Assembly: GCA_963575745.1 (NCBI GenBank)
Contig: CAUYUJ010020593.1
Location: 204,679 to 268,678 of the forward strand
DNA length: 64,000 nt
Reading direction: 5' to 3'
Source: Prorocentrum cordatum
Taxonomy: Eukaryota > Sar > Dinophyceae > Prorocentrales > Prorocentraceae
The position numbers and the translations under genes are program-made. Positions 32,581-43,159 of the stretch are shown here, in pieces; the stretch's first letter is position 1, and each line of letters begins with the position of its first letter. The notes beneath the pieces are model-generated. The model ran no database searches. It was given only the letters and a program-made list of their open reading frames with translations, and was not told where the DNA came from.

Positions 32581-33720
32581 TGGCGTCTTGATGGTCATCG
32601 TCGCCGTCTTGGAGGCCTCTTGGGCGATCTTTCGGCGATCTTTGGGGGCTCTTGGGCCGTGTCGGGCCGTCGGAAGGCCGAAAAAAGGGAAATGCCCAAA
32701 TCCATCAAAAACCTTGGGAAAATCAGTGATTTTGGCATCTTTTGGCCTTCCTGGAGGCCCTCTTGGGGGCCTCTTGGGCCCTTTTGGGCCAGCTTCGAGC
32801 GAACTTCGGCCATCTTGGTGGGTTCCTGGCACGTCTGACGCCGTCGGGAGCCGTTTTGGGGGCCTTTCTGGGCCAACGGGGGACCCTCTTGGGGCGCTCC
32901 AGGGCCGTCTTGGAGGCCATCTTGGGCGTCTTGGAGGCCATCTTGGGCGTGTTGGAGGCCTCTTGGGCCCTCTTGGGGCCCTCTAGGGGCCATCTTGGAG
33001 GCCACTTGGGCCATCATGGGGCTCTCTTGGGGGCCTCTTGGGCGATCTTGGGGGCTTCTTGGGCCGTCTTGAGCCGTCGGAGAGCCGAAAAGGCGCAAAT
33101 GCCAAAATCCTTCAAAAACCAAGGGAAAATCAATGATTTTGGCCTCTTCGGACTCTCCTGGAGGACCTCTTGGAGGCCTCTTGGGCCGTCTGGGAGGCCT
33201 CTGGGGGGCCTCTTGGGCCGTCTTGGGCCGTCTTGGACTCTCTTGGGCCGTTTTGGAGGCCGTCTTGGACCATCTCGGGCGGACTTGGAGGCCATCTTGG
33301 GCCATCTTCGCGATTTGTTGAGGATGTCCCGAGCGAAACGGCCGTTTTTGGGCACGGTGGCGGGACGGGCCGGAGCCCACTGGGGAGTTCTTTTGGAAAA
33401 AGAACCAAAACCAAAACCTGAAACATCCAGCACGCCGTGCACCCCTGCAGGCAGGGGGCGGCGGATCTAGTGGGTTTCGGCCCATCCCGCCACCGCCGTA
33501 GAACAGATGCCTCTGGGATGCTTGTGGGGATCTCTTTGGAGGCCTGTCGGAAACCTCTCGGATTTTGTTTTGTCTCGGGCATCTCTTGGGGGCTCCTTGG
33601 AGCCGAGATTTGCGTAAGGAGCTTCCAGTGCCTTGTGGGGGGCCTTTGGGGGGCCTGCTGGCGGTCTCGGGGGCCATCCTGGGCGACATGTCGGTTAGTG
33701 TTCTCTCTCAGGGGCCTCTC

Positions 33721-35513
33721 TCGGGCCATTTTGGACGGAGGTCAAAGGGGAGATACGAGCGACGCACGTGCTTCCGACGCCGCTTGGGCTCAAGCGGGCC
33801 CGCTCTATATGACAGCCCCAGACGTAGGTCGCGATCGTATCCGAGTAGCGGAAAAAAAGACTTCCGCATCCTTCGACCATGCACCCGTCATTCCCATGTT
33901 TTATCCGTTGCCTACCCGCTCTTACCTAGTGTATGGATGAAACATGAGATACGGTCGTATGAGCAAGGTGTATTGTATGGTACGGCGTACCATATCCTTG
34001 TGTTCGGATTTTGGGGCTGAGTTGGCCTCATCTTCATGCGGCTAGGTCTGACTCTACCAGTATTCCACGGCACAAGATGGTGGGCTACTTCTATGGTGGT
34101 ACACTACTGCGCTGGCTTCTATTCGGAGATCAGAGGGCCTTCGCGTGACAACGCACTTACCGACGGCCCCTTCGTCTGTCACGTGTATGCCACGGCTCGA
34201 AGACACCACGATCCGACCCACCGTCAGCCAATTGGGTACTCACCATTATACTCGGTATCCCCACTGCGCAAACAGGCGTATAACATAAACACGGACCCTG
34301 CGCCTTTCTGAAAGATGACGGTCACGCCAGTCCAGCATCAAGACAAATGACGGACACGTCAGCCCACAAACACGACGACCATTGCACCGCCAACACAGAT
34401 ATGGTCATGCTGTACATCAAGGTCATCACGAGTCTGCCGGTTTGAGCAGAGGCCTCCTCGAGTCTCAGTTGGTCAGAGGTTCTCACGGTCATGTGTCCAA
34501 GTCGATGTGTTTCCCCTTGGGGGCCGTCCTTCGCGTGCGACGGTGCATGGGGACGGTGCAACCCCGTGCGTCCGCTTGCGGATGCATGGGGTCGCGCCCC
34601 TCGCCTGGCCATTGCCTGATACGGCCCCCGCTCGGCTGAGCGGCCGCGTCAGGGGCAACGTATCCCCCCTGGGGTACGGTTAACCCACGCCCTCCACAGG
34701 AGGGTGCCCCCTAACGGGTAATGCTCGGGGAGGGGGTTTTGTGCCGTGTATTCGGGTGTTGGCGGATAGTGACAGATTGTGATCGTTTCCTCTCCTGGTC
34801 TTATTGTGTGTGCGGAGGCGGGATTGTCGTCGTTCCCTCTCCTGGTCTTATTTGTCGTCCTGCTCAAGCCTCCCGCGATCCCATTCCAGAGAGGGCGGTT
34901 GGTGCTCTGGCTCTTTCCCTTTCAGCCCCATCCGGGGGGCAGACCAGGGGTGCCCATGGTCCAGGCGACCCAGCTTCTGGCGTCTAAGTCTTTAGGCGAT
35001 TCCGTTCTGGAGCCCAGTATGGACCCTATGTAGTCGAATGTGGCAGTGCGGATTACCCAACATACGACTTGAGATATAGTGTGTGCCTGCGTGTCTCAAT
35101 CCATTCGTCTGGCCTCTGCGCATTGGTGACACGCAAAAGAGCGAGTTGTGGAACCACGGTGCAGCAACCTGCGCTAGTCCCGCAGCTGATTTTCCATGGT
35201 TCCAGCGTTGTGGACAATCCGTCGTGGGCGTTCGTTTTGCCGCGTTTCTGGGCCGAAGGCCCCGGCGCCAGCGGCCTTCTTTAAGGACCATCGGGGGGGA
35301 GCAGACTCATTGGGCCCGGCACTGGGCTCCTCTGGTTGCTTACTCCCCCCAAGCCCCAAGCCCCTTCACAGCGGGGGCGGTTCCTGGACGGAGAGGGGGC
35401 TGGAGCGGCGGGCTGGCCTGGTCGCGGGGGGTGGTTGGAATGGAATAGCAAAACCCCTCCACAGCGGCTTTGGGGCCTCGTTCCTAGTTTAAGTTCCAGT
35501 TCACCGTATCGGG
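33721..35513. other. 1.8 kb without recognisable gene
   Basis: Less repetitive sequence with no frame longer than about 100 codons that looks coding. A small perfect palindrome, TATGGTACGGCGTACCATA, lies at about 33,976-33,994. CTCTCCTGGTCTTATT occurs twice (34,790 and 34,838), a local duplication of about 48 bp. No known element is seen. Confidence 0.5.
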
Positions 35514-36374
35514 ATGTTTCCCCCGTATAGTTCGTCTCCGACGAGTTCCACTTCCGACCCGCCGGTCGATCCCGGCCATTCAGGCGGAGGACGAGGACGA
35601 GGTCACCATGAGTGGCATCATATGGGCGTGTCTTGGTCCAGCGATAGGGCGCATGCAACGGGGAATGGACGAAACTCTTACCTGGGGGGCCCTGTTTAGG
35701 ACCCAGGTGGCAATGTACCCTTCCGCGAATTTGTTGGCGAGGCGCACGCGTGGCCCAATGTGATTGGCGGAGCCATGACGCCACAGCAACAAGCGGCCGC
35801 CTTGCAACGGTTGGCGGCCTATAGCCAGGGCCCTGGCCATGAGAGAGAGCGCCGTCGGAAGCCATCAACTACGGAGGAACCCTTGGTGGCCAACGTATCG
35901 AGTCTGTCGCATGCAACACGCTCGTCATCAGCATCAAGTCCGAAAACCACGAGATGAGCGACAGCTCACCTCGGGAACGGCCCTTGTCGTTTTGAGGGTC
36001 GCACGGGGGGAACACATCGATTCGGCACTGGCCAGACGCGAAATTACAAGACGGGAAGCGGATTGACTTGGATTCAACATTCCCACATTCAAGTTTCAGG
36101 CGCTCGCGTTGTTTCGCGATCCGGGAGTGAGACCTTCCCGAGCACCGCATCTCCCACAGTCCCTCAACCAATTGGGCGCCCCCAACGCAACAACCATTTG
36201 TTTGAGCGGATGCGCAGCAACGGACACCCAGCTCAACGCGCATCTAGTGACGTCTGCGGGATCTCAGCGGGAGGGCTGCGAGAACATTTCCCGCCGACGC
36301 AAGCAACGCACCTGCGGCCACGCCTGGCAACATCTGGAGCGATCAGGAGCCAAGCGAAGGTGCGACGCTTCTAG
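35514..36374 (+). pseudogene. Unrecognised ORF relic with two in-frame stops (gag-like character)
   Basis: A single frame from ATG 35,514 to a stop at 36,372-36,374 (287 codons) is interrupted only by TAG at 35,697 and TGA at 35,955. It opens with a Ser/Pro-rich head (MFPPYSSSPTSSTSDPPVDP), then carries VPFREFVGEAHAWPNVIGGA and MTPQQQAAALQRLAAYSQGP, then a Ser/Arg-rich tail. The mix of one short globular stretch and low-complexity flanks is like retroelement gag proteins, but I recognise no family. An overlapping frame (35,839-36,759) is also long, with one stop at 36,064, so the true coding frame is uncertain. It lies 1.0 kb upstream of the DIRS-like element on the same strand; no functional link is shown. 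Confidence 0.35.
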
Positions 36375-37258
36375 GCCAGAAAACTCGCAATGCACAGTCA
36401 GCCGGCACAGCCAACAATTGCCGGGTACAGCCGCGCCCGATGCGCCACCGCGCGCTGCCGCCACTTTGCGGGGGCCCCCAGGCCAGCGAAGCGACGCGCC
36501 CTTTGAGTCAGGAACCAACGCGGTCACCTTCTCTTGCGCTGGCGTCGCTGAGGTCGTCTTTATCGACCTACCGCCTCGTGGCAAGCAAGCGGCGCAATGC
36601 CTGCACCTAGTCTACTATCAAAGGAAACGCCGTGGGAGGCGATGGACGAGAAAGCCCGCTCAGGTGTTCCGACGAGCGGCGCGACTTGCAGCCGCTGGCA
36701 AGGTTAACCATCGGAAGACCCGCGCGGAGCTTCCAACCGCCGCCTCCAAGAGGCCATGACCAACTACGCCCCTCCACGAGACGAGATCGGAAAAGCTGAA
36801 GAAAACAAGAGACGACGCGCCTCCACCACTCCACGCATGCGCGGACTCGCGCGACCTGAACAACCGCGAGGGGGCAAGCTCTTCAGCCGCTGGCCAGGGC
36901 GCTGGCTCAGAGGCACCTGCGCACGCGAGGCATCTGGTACGGATGTCGGCTTCCCGTCCCGGCCATGCCATTGCTTGCGCGTCCATGGCTTCTCGCTGGC
37001 ACCCCGGCGCCATCGAGCCCACGGAGGAGCCGTGGTGCGCCTCCAAGCGCAGCGCTGCACAGCCGAGCCGCTCGCCGAGATCTGCAGCGAGCCGCCCCTT
37101 CCATGCGCGGGGCAAGTCGCGGCCCGCCAACCGGCGGATGCTCGCCCGATGATGGGATGCCGATTCGTGGGTCGCCGATGCTCCGGCCAGCGCGCATGTC
37201 TCGGCGCGAGGTGGGGTGCGCGTAGCGCGCCTGCGGGGGCAGGCACCCACCCTGATAC
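36375..37258. other. No supported gene
   Basis: GC-rich, with long overlapping frames on both strands (for example 36,756-37,262 + and 36,660-37,283 -) that are Arg/Ala-rich and mutually incompatible. This is the pattern expected from base composition alone. Confidence 0.45.
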
Positions 37259-37336
37259 CTAACCCTAGGCCCGAAACATTCAAAACCAGCCCTAAACCCT
37301 AAACATTGAACCCTGAACCCTACCCTAAACCTTACA
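37259..37336. repeat. Interstitial telomere-like repeat (CCCTAAA type)
   Basis: Contains AACCCTAGG, then CCCTAAACCCTAAAC (37,290-37,304), then GAACCCTGAACCC, TACCCTAAACC and further decayed units. CCCTAAA is the plant-type telomere repeat, also reported from dinoflagellates. The stretch ends about 20 bp before the A1 repeat of the DIRS-like element. Confidence 0.7.
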
Positions 37337-37354
37337 CCTCTTGGATCGAAAACT

Positions 37355-37680
37355 ACGCGCTGCGCATCGACGCGACTTGCGGTTGCGCGCGCTTGCAAAG
37401 GGCGCGGGGGGCCGTGCGTCAGGCGCGCGCGGCACAGGGTTAGCGCGCGCGGATGCGCCCGTCCAGCAGCGGGGGTGGCCTCTGGGCGCGCGACTCAGCC
37501 CTGGCGCGTGAGCGCGGTTCTGCCTGGCGGTTGGCGTTGCCCGCGCAGCAGCAGCCATGCCAGGGGGGGCCAGGGCGCATGGAGGGGGGGCCCGCGCCGC
37601 TCGCGGGCCCTCCGTGCGCGCAGGCTGACTATATTGTAGCGCGCAAGCGGGCGCGCGCGGGTCGCGCGAGGCCGCCTTGC
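37355..37680 (+). repeat. DIRS-like element, left split direct repeat A1
   Basis: Its core, 37,361-37,680, corresponds base for base to 44,541-44,860. Landmarks are TGCGCATCGACGCG at the left, GATGCGCCCGTCCAGCAGCG in the middle and TATTGTAGCGCGCAAGCGGG near the right. Confidence 0.92.
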
Positions 37681-37684
37681 CGCG

Positions 37685-38405
37685 CCTTGCAGGCCTGGCC
37701 TCCCTAGCGGTATCTTCGCTGTCAGGGGTGGCGGCGCGATTCGCCAATGCCTCGGCGCAAGGTCGGTTAGCGCTTCGGCGCGGCGTCGATCCGCGGTGCG
37801 ATTCGCTGTTGGCCTGGCTTCCCTAGCGGCATGATTCGCTGTCAGGGGTGGCGGCATGATTCGCCAGCGCCTCGGCGCGGGGTCGGTTAGCGGTGTGATT
37901 CGCTGTCGACTTTCCTCCCTTAGCAGTGTGAGTCGCTAATCAGGGTGGCGGTGATTCGCTCTAAGCTTCGGCGCAGCGTTGACTAGCGGTATGATTCTCT
38001 GTCGGCCTGGCTTATTTCGCGGTATGTTTCGCTGTCTGGGGCGGCGGTATGATTCGCCTGTGCCTCGGCGCGGGGTCGTTTAGCGGCATGATTCGCTGTC
38101 GACCTTCCTTCCCCTAGCGGTATGATTCGCTGTCGGGGGTGGCGGTATGATTCGCTCTAAGCTTCGGCGCGGCGTCGACTAGCGGTATGATTCGCCGTCG
38201 GCCTGGCTCCCCTAGCGGCATGATTCGCTGTCTAGGGTGGAGGTGTGATTCGCCAGAACCTCCGCGCGGTGGCGGGTAGCGGTGTAACTCGCTGTCGACC
38301 AGGCCTCCTCTAGCGGTAGGATTCGCTCTTCAGGTGGCGGTGCGGTTCGCTCTGGCGTCGGCGAGGCTTCGATTAGCGGTATGATTCGCTGTCGGCCGGG
38401 CTCTG
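37685..38405 (+). repeat. Tandem array of ~95-120-bp units in the 5' region of the DIRS-like element
   Basis: Seven units start near 37,692, 37,811, 37,914, 38,003, 38,106, 38,199 and 38,301. Each contains one or more copies of GCGGTATGATTCGCTGTC. Neighbouring units alternate between one beginning GGCCTGGCT and one beginning CCTCCC/CCTTCC, giving a dimer of roughly 190-200 bp. The array lies between A1 and the first coding sequence, i.e. in the element's leader. Confidence 0.9.
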
Positions 38406-38526
38406 ACTTGCAGTGTTCGCTGCTCGTAGCATTGGTGCAGACGGCACGTCGCGCTCGGTGTGCTCTCGCGCCAGCAGGAGCGGCAGTTGGGCTTGCTGTC
38501 TTCGTCCGCGCGTTTGCATCTGCGGC

Positions 38527-39599
38527 ATGGCGTCCGTGACGGCCAATGTGAGTTGCTTGCGCGAGGCGATCGCCGCTTTGCCGGGGGCAAGCCGCGAGGT
38601 CGCTGACCGCGAATCAGAAGCAGCACTCGCCGCACTCAGGGCGAACGGGTGCGAGGCGACGTCGACGTTGCATCTGCTCAGTTGCGAGGACCTGGCGTTT
38701 CCTGGCGATGGGGCCCGCCGTAGGGGCAATCGGCGCAGGCATCCTGCGCCAGCTGCTGGGATCTGTGCTGACGCCGACCTCGCCGGTCACGCGCGCGTTT
38801 GCGATCGGCGGGTTGCGCTTGCGTCGCGCGGCAGGCTCTCACAGGGCCAGCACAGGCAGCCGCGTCGCAGGAGGATAACGGCGGCGCTCTCCTCATTCTG
38901 TCCAAAGAAGACAACGAGCGCGGCGACGCGTGCACGCTCACTGCGCGTCGAACCGCTGCCTGGGAAGAGACGCCCGAGACTATATGCATCGGGGTGCGCC
39001 TGCCACCGGCGCATCTCGATGGCCAGGGCCAGCAGTTCTGGCCCCGCGCGGCGGCGGTGAACTGGCTCGCCGCGGAAGTTGCGGAAGCAAAGAAGCGCGG
39101 AGTTCAGAAACCATCTGTGTTGGTGGACCTCGCGAAAATCCTGCCGCCGTGGGCAGGCAAGGCGCAGCCGGACGAGGACGAAGAAATGCCGAAAGAAACG
39201 AAGGATCTCGCGAAGGCGTTGAGGGGGAGCGCAGAAGGCCCCGCGCGGGCCGACCTCCTTCCTTGGACGCCGTGGCACTTGCTCGCAAGCGCGTGCGCGC
39301 TCCCGTTGGCGCGGCACGTCTGCCCGGCGCGAGGCGCGCGATCTCCGCGGCGGTCTCGCAGCAGATGTCGCGACCTCGCTGTCTCACAAGCACATCGTCT
39401 TGCAGGTCGCGCACAACGCGCGCCTGTCGTGGAGGCGCGCTCTCTTCTCGGCTGGTCGCGCAACAGCTGCTCGGTTGCGCGCAGGCACGCGAAGCTAGGC
39501 CTCATTTACGTTTTCACGGCCCGGCAGACGTGGTCGGAGCGGGCGGCCGCTGGGGCCCCCAGCTCTGACATCGAGGTCGCAGCGCGCTCGATCCCGTAA
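38527..39599 (+). pseudogene. DIRS-like ORF1 (gag-like)
   Basis: Starts MASVTANVSCLREAIAALPG (38,527) in a frame open upstream to 38,413. After LHLLSCEDLAF the sense shifts to a second frame reading AIGAGILRQLLGSVLTPTSP (about 38,715-38,880). A third frame then carries VAEAKKRGVQKPSVLVDLAK, then DEDEEMPKETKDLAKAL, and ends FTARQTWSERAAAGAPSSDI before a stop at 39,597-39,599. The order of a short helical head, a VDL-K motif, an acidic linker and a late helical region is what I recall for the first ORF of dinoflagellate DIRS-like elements, which is presumed to be structural. No zinc finger was found. At least two frame changes break it. Confidence 0.6.
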
Positions 39600-40559
39600 T
39601 CCTGGGGCAGGCCGAACCGGAGTTCGACCGCACCGCGCGACGCGGGGGCTCGTTCGCCGAGGCACGCAGCGCGTCGCCCGCGCGCGCGCGCGCCCGTGTG
39701 CCAGCGCGCCGTTGCGTTAGGGTGCGAAACCGCAGGGCAGGGCAGCCGAGCCGCCAGCGCAGCCGCAGAGCGCGGCGGCGCGGAACGCGAGGACTCCCCC
39801 CCGCAGAGGGGGCAGTGGGTCAGGCGGGTCGAGCAGCTCGCAGCAGCCCACTTGGCGCGAGCCCAGCGGCGGGCACAAGCGCGGGCAGTGGGACGGCTGG
39901 CACAAACAGAGCGCGAAGAAGCAGAAGTGGGGGGGCGCGCCGCGCGGGCCCATTTCCCGGCGGGGGGCCTCGCGCGCCGGGTGGCCAGGGCCCAGCGCGC
40001 ATGGATCGCCGCGGGGCCGGCGAGCAGATTTCGATAGGCGTTTCTGCAGGCGCCGCGCGTGCTCCGTTTCCGCAGCCCGCGACGGGGCGCGCAATGCCCC
40101 GCGCCAGGGGGCGATGTAGTGCAGACAATAATTTGCGAGCAAGCGTTTGCAGCACCCGCGGCGCGCTTGCGTTCGCGCGTGCGCGGAGGGGGGCGCGCCG
40201 CATGCGTCGCGGACGCAGGATGTCAGCGCTGCGAGTGACGGGCGCGACGCTCGGAGGGCCTCGCCAAATCCCGGCGAGGCGTTGCTGGCCAGGGCCGGGG
40301 AAGAGACTTGCGATTGCAAGCGAGTAAAATTGGCGCTCACCGCCGCATGCCTAGAGTCCGAGGCGCCCTGCGACTCCGGGCCCGCGCCGCAGTGCGACAC
40401 ACAGGCAGCATTAGAGTGGGCGGGGGCCCACAGCGCCGCAGAGGTGCGCGAGTGGCGCGAGCTCGCGGTGCAGCGCGTCGAGCAGCGCGCAGCGCACCTC
40501 TGGCAGAGCGGGGCCGTGGCCCGATGGGGCAGGGGCTGGGCGCCGGCGCGCAGCGCATC
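39600..40559 (+). other. Ala/Arg-rich linker between ORF1 and RT
   Basis: Extremely GC-rich (runs of GCGCGC), with several frames open and Ala/Arg-rich in all. A frame at 40,147-40,662 includes EVREWRELAVQRVEQRAAHLW, which is plausible coding upstream of the RT. The rest cannot be assigned. Confidence 0.4.
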
Positions 40560-41966
40560 GTCGCCGGCGTCTGCGGCCCGCTCCTGCGCGAGCTGGCAAC
40601 CGCGGTCGAATGCGAGGACACGGCGTGCCTCGGTTTCTTCACAGATGGCGCGCCGCTGCTAGTTGAACTCGAGCCTTCTTCTGGTATAGGTTCGCCTGAA
40701 GAGCCGCGCGGGGAACGACTGCGGGAATCAGAGCTGATGGGCGCCGCCCGCGAGCGCAACCTGAAGACGTTGAGCAGTTTGCGAGCCGATCCCCAGGAAG
40801 AGGCTCTCTGGGACGCCACCGTCAAGGATGCGGGTCTGGGGCGCATGCACCCACCTGTGGTGGTATCTGAGCTCGACTTAGATGAGGTGCTGCTCATCAG
40901 GCGTTTCGGCGTGGCGCAAGGCGCGCACGTTGCAGCCCGCGCGCTGCCCTTCCTTCCCCCCCCCCCCCAAAGCCGCGCCGCATCGAGTGGCCCGCGCGCC
41001 GCGGCTCAGGTGATAAAGTGCGCCCCCATCGACGATTGCACGGCCGCGTTGGTCAACGCTGCAACATCAAAGCGCGAGAGGATGCGGCCGGACACCGTCG
41101 ATTGTTTATACGAATTGGCTCGGTTGTTATTCCGCGAGGCAAGGCTCGCATCGCGCCGCGCGCGAGCGGGGGGGCCGTTTTCCCGCAGCGCGGCACGCTT
41201 CCGAGCTTCTACAAGCTCGATATCGACGCGGGATTTCGCAGAGTGCCACTGAAGCCGGAGCATCGCTCCTTGGCATACGCGACCTTCCTTCAGCATGGGG
41301 TACCGGTGGCAGCCTGCCACGCGGCACTCCCCTCCAGCGCAGGCCCGCGCCCCGCGCTTGCCGCGCCGCGCGGGCGTTCCGTCGTTTTCGCGAAGGTGCG
41401 AGCGTCCAAGGCTGGGCGCGCACGGGGGCTTTGTTTTGGGCCATCGTCGTTCGTTCGCATCTTGCATGTTATTTTTGCGGCACGTGGATGATTACTTCGG
41501 CTGCGATCGTCCGTCGGAGGCAGCGGCAGTTAACGCTCCGGCGCAATCGACCAAACCCTGCGCTCGGCGCGGCGAGGTCGAGCACGCGCTCAACTGCGTC
41601 ACGCGGCTGCTCCGCACGGTCATGGGCCAGAGCGTGCTTGCGGATCGCAAGCTCGTGGCAGGAGCGCCGATCGGCGTCCTCGGCCTGCATCTCCGCGTTT
41701 CCCGCTACGGCTTCATGGCCACTCCCCTTGCTGACATGGTGGAACAGTGCTCAGCGGGGATTCACGCGGCGCTCGCGCAGGGGAAGCTCGCCCCAGGAGA
41801 GGTGGCAAAACTCGCAGGCCGTCCGGCGTGGGCGTCGAGCCACATGTTCATGCGGCTTGGGAGGGCGCTGCTCAGGCCGCGCGCGCTTCACGCACGCGCC
41901 GGTCGTCGCCGCGGCACGCCCGCGGCCGAGGCCGATTTTCTCTCACGCGCACAAACGTACGAGTAG
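40560..41966 (+). pseudogene. DIRS-like reverse transcriptase relic
   Basis: An N-terminal extension (one frame, 40,616-41,135) reads EDTACLGFFTDGAPLLVELE, then RNLKTLSSLRADP, then DLDEVLLIRRFGVAQG, KCAPIDDCT and MRPDTVDCLYELARLLF, the segment that precedes the palm in DIRS-type RTs. Motif A follows in another frame: FYKLDIDAGFRRVPLKPEHR (about 41,210-41,270). The motif B region is degraded. The approach to motif C lies in a third frame (about 41,395-41,470). Motif C itself is LRHVDDYFGCDRP, with Asp codons 41,487 and 41,490. The thumb region continues ALNCVTRLLRTVMGQSVLAD and ends after PGEVAKLAG. The enzyme would copy element RNA into DNA. At least three frame changes make it non-functional as it stands. 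Confidence 0.85.
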
Positions 41967-42655
41967 CGTCGGGCCATCGATGCGGCTCGCGCTGGAGTGG
42001 CGGCTTGAGATTATGCAGTTAGATTTGGGCCAAGCGCGCGAATGGGAACAGCGGCGCCGAGATCGGGCAATCATTTTGGCAGACGCGCGAGGGTGGCCAC
42101 CGCGCGCCGCGGCGGTCGTCCTAGCTGCCGGGGAACTGTACTGGACCACGTACGCGGTCCCAGATAAGCTGGTCGATATCTTCAATGCGCGAGGGAACAA
42201 GCAGATCGGTGGTCTGGAGCTGGTAGCGATTGCGTTGGCCCTCTCGACCTTTCCAGGCCCGCGGCATTTCGCTTTGCTCGCCGCGGCGCGCGCGCGGCGT
42301 CACAGACTTGCTGACAAGCAGATCTGTCAAGATCTACTCCGACAGTACGGGGGAGGCGTCCCTGCGAAAGGGCACCGCGCGGTCGTTTGATCACTGCATG
42401 CTGGCGCCCGCCATGCGGAAGCGTCTGGCTGAGCTTCGCTGCGCGGCGTGGGTCGGCCAGGTTCCCACCGAGGAGAACTTGGCCGACCTCCCATCGAGGT
42501 CAACCAGCGCGCGCGCGCCGCGCCCGCCCGCGCCGCGCCAGCGCGTTCCCCAGGGAGGAATACGATCTTCTCAAGCGCATAGGAGGCCGCGAGAGACCTC
42601 CGACGTTAGACGAGGCTTTCATGGCGCCGTCAGCATGGCGAGCGCTGTCCCTCCG
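41967..42655 (+). pseudogene. DIRS-like RNase H domain relic
   Basis: One frame (41,980-42,258) carries LALEWRLEIMQLDLGQAREW, then IILADARGWPP (first catalytic Asp) and NKQIGGLELVAIALALSTF (catalytic Glu). The frame then changes, and SVKIYSDSTGEASL (about 42,326-42,367) supplies the second Asp. WVGQVPTEENLADLPSR (about 42,449-42,499) supplies the last Asp. A final frame change gives EEYDLLKRIGG and a stop near 42,671. The D-E-D-D set is thus complete across three frames. The domain follows RT directly, as in DIRS elements, where it removes the RNA template. Confidence 0.82.
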
Positions 42656-43159
42656 CAGTTGGTACGCTTAGTTCCAGCGCAGTCCGCGCGCCCGGCGGCG
42701 CTGCCACCCGCGTTCGCGCGCGCTGCCACAGCGCCGCCCGTTCAGATGGCGCTTCGCAAAGAGATAGCGTCTGCTGCGCCGCACATGTGCCGTCTTCGCG
42801 CTGGTTGGGCGGTTTCGGTGCTCGTGCAAAGTGGCATTGCCTCTTTGTCAATGCTGGCGCATGTGCCATGGGGAGAAGTACGCGTCGATCGTGCGGACCC
42901 CGACCAGGTCAGGGCCATGCAAAAAATGATGCGTGCGGCAGCCAGCGCAAGCCTGGGTGCAACGGATTCCAGGGGCACGGCTGGGAATCCGCCAGAGGTC
43001 GGCGCTCTGGCGGGCATCGCCGTTTCTGCGCGCAGGCAAGCGTCAGGGCAGCCGCAACGGTGCGCAAGTGAGGTTCGCAGTCGTTCTCCGCCCCAGGTGG
43101 CGGCGTCAGTTGTGCAGGCGCCAGCCGCGGCGCTCGCCCGCCTCAGCGTAGGTGCGGCG
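42656..43159 (+). other. Linker between RNase H and tyrosine recombinase
   Basis: One + frame remains open from 42,230 to 43,162 and is Ala/Arg-rich here; a second overlapping frame is open too. No methyltransferase or other domain sometimes found in DIRS elements could be recognised. Confidence 0.4.

Larger units (their letters stand above)
26870..33720. repeat. 6.8-kb satellite of ~11-bp TCTTGGAGGCC units with higher-order structure
   Basis: The base unit alternates among TCTTGGAGGCC, TCTTGGGCCG and TCTTGGGGGCC. Two larger modules interrupt it at intervals. A marker block (GTCGGAAGGCCGAAAA ... CAAAAACC ... ATCAATGATTTTG ... CTTCCTGGAGGACC) recurs near 27,046, 27,575, 28,570, 29,720, 30,125, 30,510, 31,271, 31,597, 31,995, 32,667 and 33,076. 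A longer junction module with two inverted repeats recurs near 27,950-28,180, 28,870-29,345, 30,780-31,070, 32,290-32,580 and, truncated, at 33,320-33,480. The near-multiple-of-11 periodicity leaves long frames open on both strands (SWRPLGPSWRHLG on +, QDGPRWPPRRP on -), which are artefacts. Confidence 0.93.

Noticed and set aside
26645-33763. Many 100-364-codon frames with QDGPRWPPRRP or SWRPLGPSWRHLG repeats
   Set aside because: They follow the 11-bp satellite unit and switch frame with each length change. No unit-independent sequence is conserved.
33721-33800. Search for the dinoflagellate spliced-leader sequence (GGCCATTTTGG and TTGGGCTCAAG words nearby)
   Set aside because: Only partial words are present, out of order; no spliced-leader gene or relic is supported.
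36109-36759. 216-codon + frame as a real gene
   Set aside because: It overlaps another long frame with more protein-like content (35,514-36,374), is Arg/Ala-rich and has no recognised domain; kept only as an alternative reading.
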